From an uncultured Bacilli bacterium (GTDB lineage: Bacteria > Bacillota_I > Bacilli_A > RFN20 > CAG-826), in the NCBI GenBank assembly GCA_944368975.1, contig CALVXI010000002.1, forward strand, positions 1-64,000: 64,000 bases of DNA. The letters are read 5' to 3'. Positions within the stretch are counted from its first letter, which is position 1. Each line of letters starts with the position of its first letter. The notes beneath the pieces were generated by a model, which saw only the letters and a list, made by a program, of their open reading frames with translations, searched no databases and had not been told where the DNA came from. Below are positions 1 through 8,747 of the stretch, one piece after another. Both the position numbers and the translations under genes were made by a program.

Positions 1-90
1 TATGTTATAAAAAACTACAGAGGTAATCCTACATTTTCAATTGGCGAAAACCAACATTTTCATTATGGCGTTTACAGTGTTCCGTTGTAA
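1..90 (+). CDS. 3' end of an unidentified gene cut by the window edge
   Basis: An open frame runs from base 1 to a TAA at 88-90, giving 29 codons that end in Tyr-Ser-Val-Pro-Leu. It is too short to recognise. Its last codons overlap the first copy of the 43-bp direct repeat (82-124), so that repeat may mark the boundary between older chromosome and inserted DNA. It may also be a chance open frame. Confidence 0.35.
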   Translation, partial: YVIKNYRGNPTFSIGENQHFHYGVYSVPL

Positions 91-124
91 AGGTGTGCAA
101 CGTAATAAAAGCGTAGTATGTAGG
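82..124 (+). repeat. 43-bp direct repeat, copy 1
   Basis: This matches 2365-2407 at 38 of 43 positions in the same orientation. The two copies bracket the AlbA_2/SdpI-like gene pair. A related stretch of about 19 bp (GTTGTA followed by GGTGTGCAA) also occurs inverted at 331-350. The pattern could be the scar of an insertion or duplication. Confidence 0.7.
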
Positions 125-495
125 CATATTAGAACGACATGTCTGATACATTCTTAGTCAATGACTAGGGGTGTGCAGACTTTTTTTGATTTTAGATTTA
201 AATGACCACTTTTTAAATTTAAACCGTTGTAATAGTGAGAGCAAAAATCTATAAAACTCAATGAAAAACCATCATTTTTAAGGCTCACTTTAAAACGGCA
301 GGTGCACACTATTACACGGCGACCACTATTTTGCACACCTCCTACAACGACAACTGCACACCCTATTCTTTTTAACAATATTGATTGACCATCTGGTCCT
401 TATCGAGCTAGGTGGTCTTTTTTTATATATTAGAATCTAGAAAATAAGTTTGTTTTCAAGTATAATTAGCATAGCTAAAAGCCGGTCTTTTTATA
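91..495. other. Non-coding leader with repeats and a terminator
   Basis: No convincing gene is seen. The stretch holds the first 43-bp repeat, an inverted partial copy (331-350), several GTGTGCA/TGCACAC words and an intrinsic terminator (387-425). A -10-like TATAAT lies at 461-466, 29 nt before the next start codon. Confidence 0.6.
387..425 (+). terminator. Intrinsic terminator
   Basis: Arms GACCATCT (387-394) and AGGTGGTC (410-417) pair with one G-U, with a 15-nt loop, and are followed by a run of T. It would end transcription entering from upstream before the AlbA_2 gene. Confidence 0.65.
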
Positions 496-1842
496 ATGAA
501 ATACGAAGAAAGCGATAGAGTAGAACTTAAGCGAGAAATGATAAGAGATTTAGATAAGGAAATTATCGCTTTTTTAAATACTCATGAAGGAACTATTTAT
601 ATTGGCGTTGAAGATAATGGAAATGTAGTAGGCATAGCTCAAGAATTGAAAGACGAATATGATGAAAAAGTTTCTGCGATTCTTACTAATAACATTAAAC
701 CTAATAGTAGAAATAAAGTTGTCTTTTCTTTTAATGAAGATGGTGTTCTTGCGATTCATGTACAAGAAGGAGATTCAAAACCATATTATTTAACTGAAAA
801 AGGTCCTAAACCTAGCGGGACATACATAAGAGTCGGAAGAAGCAAAAGACCTGCTACTGATGATGAAATATTAACGATGATTCGAGATAGTAGTGGTTGG
901 CTTTGGGAAAATCAAATATCTAATGAACAAGGTTTGACTTTTGATGTATTAACTAAATTTGCTAATAGGAAAAATTTGGTTTTTAATCAATCTAAATATA
1001 AAACTCTTAAATTGATGAATGAAAAAGGTGAATTCACCAATGTTGGGTTGTTATTGAGCGATCAAAATCCTATCGAAGTTAAATTTGCTGTTTATGATAA
1101 AAATATGAACTTTAAAATTAAGAAAGAATTTAAAGGTTCTATTATTTCTATAGCAGATGAAATTTTGAATTACTCAGAACTATTTAATGATACATCTGCA
1201 AAAATTATTCCTGGCCAAATATCAAGAGTAGAAACAAAATCCTATCCTGGTGCTAGTTTAAGAGAAGGAATAATTAACGCTATCTGCCATGCTGATTATT
1301 CTTTACCATCTAATATAAAAGTTGAATTTTTTAGAGATAAAGTAAGAATAATTAATCCTGGCAATGTTTATAATTCGACATTAGAGGCTGTTCTTGGCGG
1401 AGTACAAACGTTTAGAAATCCAGCATTAGTTAACGTTCTTTATAAATTAGGGTTTATAGAAAACTATGGTACAGGTCTTCAAAGAATTAGAGAAGCTTAT
1501 GAAAATGAAGAATTGAAACCGGAATTTAAAGTTATTGATAGATATTTCTTCTTAACATTGCCTAATTTAAATAAAAATAGTTATTCTTTTGATGCTAATG
1601 ATGCTAAAAATGATGCTAAAAATGATGCTAAAAATGAAACTCAAAAAACATTAGAAGAAGAGATTATTGATTTAATAAAAAATAATAACTCGATCAGCAA
1701 AATTGAGATGGCTATGAGAACAGGAAAATCTAAGGCTACTATTGAAAGATTATTGAAACGCTCAAAAGTTATTAATCACGTTGGGCCAAAGAATGGCGGC
1801 CATTGGGAAATAGTAGACGAAAACAAACAAACCGAGTCATAA
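496..1842 (+). CDS. AlbA_2 / HATPase_c_4 transcriptional regulator-like protein
   Basis: This 448-residue protein belongs to the COG2865 type: an AlbA_2 (Schlafen-like) putative nucleic-acid-binding domain at about 3-120, a GHKL-type ATP-binding domain at about 240-355 (motifs SLREGIINAICHADY and GTGLQRI), and a winged-helix end at about 395-445. Members are usually annotated as ATP-binding or RecG-like proteins and are common in mobile and accessory DNA; the precise role is unknown. The linker before the winged helix is a 12-bp tandem repeat (1600-1635) encoding NDAK units. No Shine-Dalgarno sequence precedes the ATG. The SdpI-like gene follows after 7 bp, probably in the same transcript, and both lie between the two 43-bp direct repeats. 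Confidence 0.85.
   Translation: MKYEESDRVELKREMIRDLDKEIIAFLNTHEGTIYIGVEDNGNVVGIAQELKDEYDEKVSAILTNNIKPNSRNKVVFSFNEDGVLAIHVQEGDSKPYYLTEKGPKPSGTYIRVGRSKRPATDDEILTMIRDSSGWLWENQISNEQGLTFDVLTKFANRKNLVFNQSKYKTLKLMNEKGEFTNVGLLLSDQNPIEVKFAVYDKNMNFKIKKEFKGSIISIADEILNYSELFNDTSAKIIPGQISRVETKSYPGASLREGIINAICHADYSLPSNIKVEFFRDKVRIINPGNVYNSTLEAVLGGVQTFRNPALVNVLYKLGFIENYGTGLQRIREAYENEELKPEFKVIDRYFFLTLPNLNKNSYSFDANDAKNDAKNDAKNETQKTLEEEIIDLIKNNNSISKIEMAMRTGKSKATIERLLKRSKVINHVGPKNGGHWEIVDENKQTES
1600..1635 (+). repeat. 12-bp tandem repeat inside the AlbA_2 gene
   Basis: The unit GATGCTAAAAAT occurs three times in a row, preceded by a shorter 9-bp unit at 1591-1599. It keeps the frame and encodes Asn-Asp-Ala-Lys repeats in the linker between the ATP-binding domain and the winged helix. 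Gain or loss of units would change only the linker length. Confidence 0.85.
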
Positions 1843-1849
1843 TTTCAAT

Positions 1850-2329
1850 ATGGAGATAACGGTGTTTTTAGTTGATTCAATAGATTTAGATGTTTTAAAC
1901 CCAATATATATTTATTGTTTTGGAATAACTGGAATTGTTATTTATTTACTTTTGATTATTTTAGCTATCGTTTTTATAAAAAAAGACGTGAATTTAAATT
2001 TTGTATTTGGTTATAGAACACCATTTGCTCTTTCATCAGTAAAAAAATGGAAATGGGCAAATAATATTTTTATGAAATGCCTAATAATTGGAGAGCCAAT
2101 ATTTTTGATAATTCATATTGTTATATTTACTTTATCAGCGGTTTTTTCTTGGTTCTTTTTATGGACAATACTTACTATGGTTATAGGACTTATCTATTTT
2201 ATTCCTATCGTTTTATATATTGAGATATATGGCCGTATAAAATTTAAAAATGATGTAGACAAGCCTATTGAACCTCTAATAGAAAATGAGCAATCCAAAA
2301 AACAAGATATCGATGATTATTGGAAATAA
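1850..2329 (+). CDS. SdpI-like membrane protein
   Basis: This 159-residue protein has three to four hydrophobic segments. Near residue 52 it has the FGYRT motif followed by Ser-rich, Lys- and Trp-containing residues and AN, which is the signature of the SdpI/YfhL family (PF13630). In Bacillus, SdpI gives immunity to the SdpC toxin, but most family members are uncharacterised. It starts 7 bp after the AlbA_2 gene with no ribosome-binding site of its own, so translational coupling is likely. An immunity role is only possible; no toxin gene is seen nearby. Confidence 0.6.
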   Translation: MEITVFLVDSIDLDVLNPIYIYCFGITGIVIYLLLIILAIVFIKKDVNLNFVFGYRTPFALSSVKKWKWANNIFMKCLIIGEPIFLIIHIVIFTLSAVFSWFFLWTILTMVIGLIYFIPIVLYIEIYGRIKFKNDVDKPIEPLIENEQSKKQDIDDYWK

Positions 2330-2364
2330 ATTCACAATTGTAAATTTGTAGCATTTAAAAGTTG

Positions 2365-2407
2365 CCGTTGTAAGGGTGTACAATGTATCAAAAGCGTAGT
2401 ATGTAGG
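2365..2407 (+). repeat. 43-bp direct repeat, copy 2
   Basis: This is the partner of 82-124 (38/43 identical, same orientation), 36 bp downstream of the SdpI-like gene. The distance between copies is 2283 bp. Confidence 0.7.
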
Positions 2408-2989
2408 TAGTCTTTAGTTAACATTTATATTAATCAAAAAAATTATATAAACCACTACTTACATTAGTTGAATCCATACTAATAAAAGTAGCGGTTTTTT
2501 ATAGTTTGCGAACTTTTAAAAATGCTAGAGCGGACTTTGAAATGTAAATGTAAATATTTTACATCACGCTTAAATTCAGTTCCATTTTTTGATAAAGTTA
2601 AAAAAGCTCGTAAAACTTCGTAATTTGCTTAAATTCGACCGTAAACTTTATTTAAAGATTTTTAATTATTTCATCTAAATATGGAAGTAATGTAGCAATT
2701 TTAGTTATTTATAAGATGGTATAACCAGATATATCGGTTAAAAGTCTAATGATTATTTAAATAAAGTAACAGTAAACATTTCTAAAGATTTGGATGAATG
2801 TAGTAGAATTAAAACCAAATAATTGATTTAAACTGATCACTTCTACATAAAACACAATAATTGCGCAGTCTAATTATTATAATGATTAAGTAATAATAGT
2901 ATCACTTTTAATATTTGGATTATTTATATTTTCAAAAATATAATTTAAACACTTATATGTATTTAGATTATTTGCTTTTGCCATTTAAA
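2408..2989. other. Gene-free, decayed AT-rich stretch
   Basis: All six frames are interrupted. Short coding-like runs appear on the minus strand around 2490-2700 but none could be assigned to a family. It is probably degraded accessory DNA. Confidence 0.45.
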
Positions 2990-3420
2990 TTATGCTTAAT
3001 TGATAGTGAAATAAATAAGTTAACCAAAGAACTAGAAGTAATGGCTAATGAGTTTAAACTTCTTTTTTTAAAATGAACTCGAAGACTCTAGAAAATCATT
3101 CAATTTGCAGAAAAAACTATGCAGAACTTAAAGAAAAATATAGAAAAAATGGAAGTATATATAAAAATTGATTAACAAAAAAAGAAATAAAACTAAAAGA
3201 AAGCAATATTAATTTATTTATGAAACTTTAAATAATGGTGAAATATTGTTTGAATAGGATGATGCAATATTTAATTTCATACTGGAAAAAGCAGCAGTTC
3301 TTAAAAACAAAGCGATAACTTTTAAGTTCTATACAGGATTTGAAGTTACATTAATGAAAAATTATGAAACACAATTATTAATACTCTGTCAAGTCATAAT
3401 TTTAAAGTCATTGAAAATGT
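2990..3420 (+). pseudogene. Remnant of a large serine recombinase (C-terminal region)
   Basis: From 3216 to about 3356 one frame reads, across a TAG at 3255-3257, a segment resembling the end of large serine recombinases: two Asp, then FNFILEKA, then ITFKFYTGFEV. Upstream, around 3008-3070, there is a coiled-coil-like run (EINKLTKELEVMANE), as expected before that region, but in a shifted frame. There is no start, catalytic domain or continuous frame. The family call rests on remembered family patterns and not on a search. Confidence 0.4.
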
Positions 3421-3483
3421 GTTTTTTAAATTGTAAACTAAAAGTGCTAGTTAATAATGCCTTGCCTCTTCCGAAAGTCTCTC

Positions 3484-3493
3484 GGGGGGGGGG
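3484..3493 (+). repeat. Run of ten G
   Basis: Ten consecutive G lie in otherwise AT-rich non-coding DNA. Such a tract can be a slipped-strand (phase-variable) site or a sequencing artefact. No intact gene spans it. Confidence 0.8.
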
Positions 3494-3528
3494 TAATATT
3501 TAGAAAAATAAAAATTATATCCTTCTTG

Positions 3529-3557
3529 GATCTAGGTTAAAAAACTAGATCTATTTT
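3529..3557 (+). terminator. Likely intrinsic terminator
   Basis: Perfect 7-bp arms GATCTAG (3529-3535) and CTAGATC (3545-3551) with a 9-nt loop, then TATTTTT. It separates the decayed region from the solute-binding-protein gene. Confidence 0.55.
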
Positions 3558-3698
3558 TGATGAGCTTAGTGTAGCTAATTCACTTCAAACAACAAAGTTG
3601 AGTCATTATTCAAAAAGACATATGAATTTAACTTTGCTAGAATTAAGGCTTAATCCTTAAGTTTTTTAATATTTAATATATTTTGAGAGGAGTAAAAA

Positions 3699-5207
3699 AT
3701 GAATAAAATATTTAGTAAACTATTTGGATTGATAATCTTTATTTTTCCTTTAACTTTAGTTGGATGTAGTAATAGAAATCTAGATGCAAAAGAAATTACT
3801 ATCAATGATTTAAAAGATTATACATCTATGGGCAATCCGATTGATATTTATGTTTGGTATAGTGGTACCTCTAACTCACGATTATTAGAGAAAGCATTAG
3901 AAAATGCGATTAATGAATTTGAAAAAGAGATGGCTAGAAAAGAAATTTATATTAATGTTGATGCTACATATATGGGTCAGGATGATGAACTTTATGAGAA
4001 AATTTTAATTGGTAGACCTGCTAATAATTTACCATCGGTAATTTTATTTAATACAAGTAATTTAGTAAATTACTATAATAATGGATTTTTATTACCATTA
4101 AATGATTTTGTTGATTCAAAAGATGAATCTATTTCATTAAATAAAGACGAATTTATTGATACTTGTTGGCAAAGTTCAATAATGAAAGATACTAATGAAA
4201 ATGAGATTATTACTAGCATCCCTTTTTATAGAACAACAGATTTAATGTATTATAATTCATCAGCTATTGATCCTATATTGCAAGAATTAGGTTATGGCGA
4301 GGAGGTAGATGGGGAATGGGCTTGGACAAAACCAACTTGGGAACAAGTGGCAAATGTTTCTAAAGAAATTATTAATAAGATTAATAATGGTGGCATTTCC
4401 TGGGAATATAAGTCTAACAAATATAGCCTCCAAGACGACATAATTCCAACGTCTTTTAATAGCAATGGGTATAATGCCAATTCTTTTAGTTTCTTTCTAA
4501 ATACTGCTAAACAATGGTGTTCTAATGATGAAGAGGCTTCAACTGTATATTCTAATGAAAAAGGCCAAATAACTTTTAAAAATGAAATAGTTTTGGGTGC
4601 TCAGGAGTATTTTCTTGATAAGGCTTATGATGGTTTATGGAATCCATCAGAATATGATGGTGAATCCTTGATAACTATATCTTCAATTTCGGCGGCTATG
4701 AACCATGTAGAAAATGAAAAGGAATGTGAAATTAAGTGCACAACTTATCCTCAAAGATCTTATGATAATACATCATATCAAACAGTTATGCAGGAGGGTA
4801 AAAATTTTGCTATTATTGATAAAAATTATAGTCCTGATGATAATTATACTAATTTGGCGTCATGGCTTTTAATAAAATATTTAACTAATCTAGAAAATAA
4901 TACTAAATTTGTACTTGAAACTGGAAACCTTCCAGTTAGATATTCAGTCTATGAATCTAAAGATTTAAATAATTATTTAAATTCACCTTTTGTTGATAAG
5001 AGTTTTCTAAAAGTATTTCCTGCTTTAATAAGTCAGAGAGAATATTTTGAAGATGAACCAATATTATTAAATGGGTCTGATGTTAAAAATTTAGTGGAAA
5101 GCATGATTTATTCAATTTATAAAGGAGGTTATAGTATTGTTGATGCTATTAATGGAACTTATATTGAATTAAAAAAACTTGGTATCGAATGCATTGACGT
5201 AGCATAA
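3699..5207 (+). CDS. Extracellular solute-binding lipoprotein (sugar ABC type)
   Basis: This 502-residue protein begins with a lipoprotein signal peptide ending in LVGC (Cys23 would be lipidated), so it should be anchored outside the membrane. The rest fits family-1 solute-binding proteins for oligosaccharide ABC transporters, with an early beta-strand/helix region (IDIYVWYSGTSN) and later Trp- and Tyr-rich ligand-cleft segments. A good AGGAG ribosome site lies 9 nt before ATG. No permease or ATPase gene is adjacent; the nearest transporter is at 18.5-22.1 kb, which has its own binding proteins. The ligand is unknown; the glycosidases downstream suggest a sugar. Confidence 0.8.
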   Translation: MNKIFSKLFGLIIFIFPLTLVGCSNRNLDAKEITINDLKDYTSMGNPIDIYVWYSGTSNSRLLEKALENAINEFEKEMARKEIYINVDATYMGQDDELYEKILIGRPANNLPSVILFNTSNLVNYYNNGFLLPLNDFVDSKDESISLNKDEFIDTCWQSSIMKDTNENEIITSIPFYRTTDLMYYNSSAIDPILQELGYGEEVDGEWAWTKPTWEQVANVSKEIINKINNGGISWEYKSNKYSLQDDIIPTSFNSNGYNANSFSFFLNTAKQWCSNDEEASTVYSNEKGQITFKNEIVLGAQEYFLDKAYDGLWNPSEYDGESLITISSISAAMNHVENEKECEIKCTTYPQRSYDNTSYQTVMQEGKNFAIIDKNYSPDDNYTNLASWLLIKYLTNLENNTKFVLETGNLPVRYSVYESKDLNNYLNSPFVDKSFLKVFPALISQREYFEDEPILLNGSDVKNLVESMIYSIYKGGYSIVDAINGTYIELKKLGIECIDVA

Positions 5208-5575
5208 CAATTTAACTCTGCATTAATATATTTACTACTTTTTAAATTGGTTATTTTTATTTTCCTAATACAGGCATTTATTATTTTACTTTTATCAAGA
5301 TAAAGGAGAAATAGGAACATTTTAATGCTTTAGGTTCGATTAATGATATTGCTCTTTCTTTAACACCATTTGGAGAGAAGATAACAAATTCAGATGTGGT
5401 ATTTCAATAAGTTTTCCAAATTATAGGCCGTATATTTTGCGATTTTTACATTTTTTACGGCGTATAAAATGTATTTATTGATATATTCAATTATTTTTTT
5501 ATTTATAACTAGTAATTTGAATAAGATTAAAGGGAACATATATAAATATTAGAGAAAGCATTATCTATTAAATTT
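5208..5575. other. Gene-free spacer
   Basis: No gene is supported. It includes TTACGGCGTATAA (about 5455-5467), resembling the core of the dyad repeats at 27439 and 27502, and short interrupted frames. No clear terminator for the preceding gene is seen. Confidence 0.4.
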
Positions 5576-5617
5576 TTTTCAAAGTGCAATTTGCACTTTA
5601 GAATTGCACTTTGAAAA
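5576..5617 (+). promoter_or_regulatory. Operator with inverted repeats at the Fic promoter
   Basis: A perfect 16-bp inverted repeat (5576-5591 against 5602-5617, 10-nt loop) contains AAAGTGCAA and TTGCACTTT elements. The first half is itself a 19-bp palindrome (5581-5599), giving three half-sites. The third half-site contains the -35 box TTGCAC (5604-5609), followed after 16 nt by TATGAT (5626-5631) and after 6 nt by the ATG. Binding would block the promoter, and the winged-helix end of the Fic protein is the obvious candidate repressor (inference). Confidence 0.8.
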
Positions 5618-5637
5618 TAATATAGTATGATAAATCT

Positions 5638-6606
5638 ATGCAAAATAACTTTAATAAATATGTTATAGAAACTGGTATCGGTTTACAGGATGTTGATCAA
5701 CTTAAAATCTCATCTTATTTTTTAAATGAGACAAATAGATATATTAAAGGTGAAATTTCTTTAGAGGAATTAGATTCTATTATTATTTCTTATTATGAAA
5801 GTAAACCTGAAAGCAATCCTAGAACAGAAGAAGCAGATAAAATATCAATTCGAATAGCTAAAATTATTTCTGAAAATTCTTTTAGTTTTACTGTAGGCCA
5901 ACTTTTAACTATTCATAAAATTCTTTTTGATGGTTTATTGAAGCATCCTGGAGAATTAAGAAGAGTTAATTTATCTAAAAAAGAATGGATATTGGATGGC
6001 GATAGTGTTATCTATGGAGATTTTAGAGAGTTAGAAAAGACACTTCAATATGATTTAGAGTTAGAAAAAAAGTTTATTTATAAAGGTTTATCAATTGATG
6101 AAATTATTGAACATCTTGCTATTTTTATTGCTAATCTATGGCAAATACATCCATTTATAGAAGGAAACACTAGAACAATTGCAGTCTTCTTTATTAAATA
6201 TTTAAGAAGCTTAGGATTTAATGTAACTAATGATACATTTATTAAGAACTCATGGTATTTTAGAAATTCTTTAGCAAGAGCAAATTATAATAATATTTCT
6301 AAAGGAATATTTGAAGATAGAGTATATTTAATTAAATTTTTAAGAAATCTTCTTTTAGGAGAATCTAATATTTTATTAAATAGAGATTTACATATTTCAA
6401 ATATTACTTTAGAAAAATCTAAAAATAGTAGAGATTCTTTAATTTTAAAAGCTATTAAAGAAAATCCAAATATTACTACTAAAGAGCTATCAAAAGAAAT
6501 TGGTGTTTCTATAAGAACAATTAAAAATATTTTAAAAGTTATGAAAGATAACAATAAAATTAAAAGAGTAAATGGTAAACGTTATGGATATTGGAAAATA
6601 CTATAA
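5638..6606 (+). CDS. Fic family protein with C-terminal winged helix
   Basis: This 322-residue protein carries the Fic motif HPFIEGNTR at 171-179, whose His is catalytic in enzymes that transfer AMP or similar groups to target proteins. An N-terminal helical stretch with GEISLEEL (about 37-44) resembles the antitoxin-like helix of single-chain Fic proteins, although the exact inhibitory motif (Ser/Thr-x3-Glu-Gly/Asn) is not evident. Residues about 265-322 form a winged helix-turn-helix (TTKELSKEIGVSIRTIK). The second Arg of the extended Fic motif is replaced by Val. The ATG lies 6 nt after the -10 box, so the mRNA is probably leaderless. The promoter overlaps an inverted-repeat operator, suggesting autoregulation. 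Confidence 0.85.
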   Translation: MQNNFNKYVIETGIGLQDVDQLKISSYFLNETNRYIKGEISLEELDSIIISYYESKPESNPRTEEADKISIRIAKIISENSFSFTVGQLLTIHKILFDGLLKHPGELRRVNLSKKEWILDGDSVIYGDFRELEKTLQYDLELEKKFIYKGLSIDEIIEHLAIFIANLWQIHPFIEGNTRTIAVFFIKYLRSLGFNVTNDTFIKNSWYFRNSLARANYNNISKGIFEDRVYLIKFLRNLLLGESNILLNRDLHISNITLEKSKNSRDSLILKAIKENPNITTKELSKEIGVSIRTIKNILKVMKDNNKIKRVNGKRYGYWKIL

Positions 6607-6788
6607 CTTTAATAATTATTAGTTAATTAAATTTTAATGATATAAGTAAAGATTATTTTACTTTTATTTTTAATATGTTAATAGGTGATAATGAAAGTTC
6701 TTTATATTAGCTTATTAATTTATTAACATTATTTTTAAAGTAAATTTTGATTTAATTATTAATATAATTAATTTAAAGAGGCTTTGTT

Positions 6789-8744
6789 ATGGAAAAAGAA
6801 CTTGATAATTTAGATAAATTAAAACTTGTAATTGGTAAAGACTTATGGAGTACAAACGATTTGAATGGCCAAATTAATTCTATAAGAATGAGCGATGGCC
6901 CATTAGGATTAAGAAAGGTCTTAGATGTTGATAATTGGGAGCAGCAAAATATAGTTCCTTCTATTAGCTATCCTTCAACAGCAAATTTAGCAAAAACTTT
7001 CGATAAAAAATTAGCTTATTTATATGGCGAGGCAATCGCTAACGATTGTATTGAAAATAATATAGATATGATATTGGGTCCAGGAGTTAATATTAAACGA
7101 AATCCTTTATGTGGAAGAAATTTTGAATATTTTAGCGAAGATCCTTTATTAGCAGGAACTTTAGCATATTACTATATTAAAGGTGTAGAAGACCATAATG
7201 TAGGAACCTCTTTAAAACATTTTTGTTGTAATAACGAAGAATATTCAAGACTATTTATATCAAGCGAAGTTAGTGAAAAAGCATTAAATGAAATATATTT
7301 AAAACCATTTAAAATTGCTTTAGAAGCTAAACCTATGTCTGTTATGATTTCATATAATCTTGTAAATGGTGTAAAAATGTCTGAGAATTGCAGACTTTTT
7401 GAAAAATTAAGAAATGATTTTCATTTTGAGGGATTGATTATAAGCGACTGGGATGCTTGTTTTAGTAGTACTAAATCTATTAATGCCGGACTTAATTTAA
7501 TAATGCCATACAATGAAAAACTTTTTAACGAACTAATGGAAAGCTACAATCAAAAAAAACTTAATAAAGATAGCTTAAATAATAGCGTTAAGAAAATATT
7601 CGATGTTATAAGCAAAGTTGATTTGAATAAAGAAAGAAGAAAAGTTACCTTTACTATAAAAGAAAGAGAAGATATAGCATTAAAAATAGCTTGCGATAGT
7701 ATTGTTTTGCTTAAAAATAGTAAAAATATTTTACCATTAAAAAATAACGAAGCAATTCTTTTAACAGGGGCACCAGTTAAGCATCATTTTTGCGGTGGAG
7801 GTAGTAGTGAAGTCAAACTTAGAACTAGTTTTTTAAGTTTAGATGAAGCTTTATTAGAAGAAGGAGTCAAAGCGGATTTTAGTGAATCATGGTGGGAGAA
7901 TAATGGTGGAACTGCTAGTATGTGCAATATTAAACACACTATGAATATTGCTCCTCATTACGATGTAGTCATTGTCGGAGTAGGAAATAATCACAATGTT
8001 GAATCAGAAGGACATGATAGAGATAGTTTTGAACTATCAAAAAATCAGTTAAAAACCATCGAACTTCTTAAACAAAATGCAAAAAAATTAATAACTATTG
8101 TATATACGGGGGCACCTTGCGATTTGAAAAAGATTTCTAAATTAAGTGATGTAGTTATTTTGGCGGGTTTTGGTGGCGAGTTTATTAATAAAGCGCTTAG
8201 CAAGATAATATTAGGGAAAATTAATCCTAGTGGAAGATTAAGTGAAACTTATCCAAAGTCTATTAAAGATATACCTTCCTTAAAATCTTTAAGAAATGAA
8301 TCTATTATAAAATATGATGACGACATTTTCGTAGGATATAGATACTATGAAACATTTAATAAAAAAGTTTTATATCCTTTTGGATATGGTTTAAGTTATT
8401 CAAAATTTAAATATAATAATTTGTGTATCAGAACGCTAAATGACTCTATTAATATTCAATTTGACATAATAAATATCTCTAATCTTGATGGTAAGGAAGT
8501 AGTTCAAATATATTACTCCATTTATGATCAATGCTTAAATAGACCTAAAAGAGAATTAATCTATTTTGATAAAGTGAAACTTGAATCAAAAGAATCGATT
8601 CATTTAGATTATAATATACCATTAAATGTATTAACCATTTATGATGAAAATCTAAATCAATTTATTTTACATGAAGGTGAGTACATAATTGAAATATGTA
8701 AAAATTCTCATGAAGTTATTTTAAAGGAAAAAATACATATATAA
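6789..8744 (+). CDS. Glycoside hydrolase family 3 (beta-glucosidase/beta-xylosidase-like)
   Basis: This 651-residue enzyme lacks a signal peptide and should act in the cytoplasm, releasing terminal beta-linked sugars. GH3 hallmarks are visible: GRNFEYFSEDP, LKHFCCNNEE, the nucleophile motif ISDWDA (Asp220), an EGHDRD motif in the second domain, and an Fn3-like C-terminal domain (VVQIYYSI, RPKREL). It is shorter than many GH3 enzymes of the three-domain type. An AAGAGG ribosome site precedes the ATG. The following transporter gene begins 3 nt after the stop, so transport and hydrolysis are probably coupled. Exact specificity cannot be read from the sequence. Confidence 0.88.
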   Translation: MEKELDNLDKLKLVIGKDLWSTNDLNGQINSIRMSDGPLGLRKVLDVDNWEQQNIVPSISYPSTANLAKTFDKKLAYLYGEAIANDCIENNIDMILGPGVNIKRNPLCGRNFEYFSEDPLLAGTLAYYYIKGVEDHNVGTSLKHFCCNNEEYSRLFISSEVSEKALNEIYLKPFKIALEAKPMSVMISYNLVNGVKMSENCRLFEKLRNDFHFEGLIISDWDACFSSTKSINAGLNLIMPYNEKLFNELMESYNQKKLNKDSLNNSVKKIFDVISKVDLNKERRKVTFTIKEREDIALKIACDSIVLLKNSKNILPLKNNEAILLTGAPVKHHFCGGGSSEVKLRTSFLSLDEALLEEGVKADFSESWWENNGGTASMCNIKHTMNIAPHYDVVIVGVGNNHNVESEGHDRDSFELSKNQLKTIELLKQNAKKLITIVYTGAPCDLKKISKLSDVVILAGFGGEFINKALSKIILGKINPSGRLSETYPKSIKDIPSLKSLRNESIIKYDDDIFVGYRYYETFNKKVLYPFGYGLSYSKFKYNNLCIRTLNDSINIQFDIINISNLDGKEVVQIYYSIYDQCLNRPKRELIYFDKVKLESKESIHLDYNIPLNVLTIYDENLNQFILHEGEYIIEICKNSHEVILKEKIHI

Positions 8745-8747
8745 ATT

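Noticed and set aside
154..378. Open frame of 74 codons on the minus strand
   Set aside because: It covers the repeat words and part of the region before the terminator, has an odd composition (runs of Val, Cys and Ser), no ribosome site and no family resemblance.
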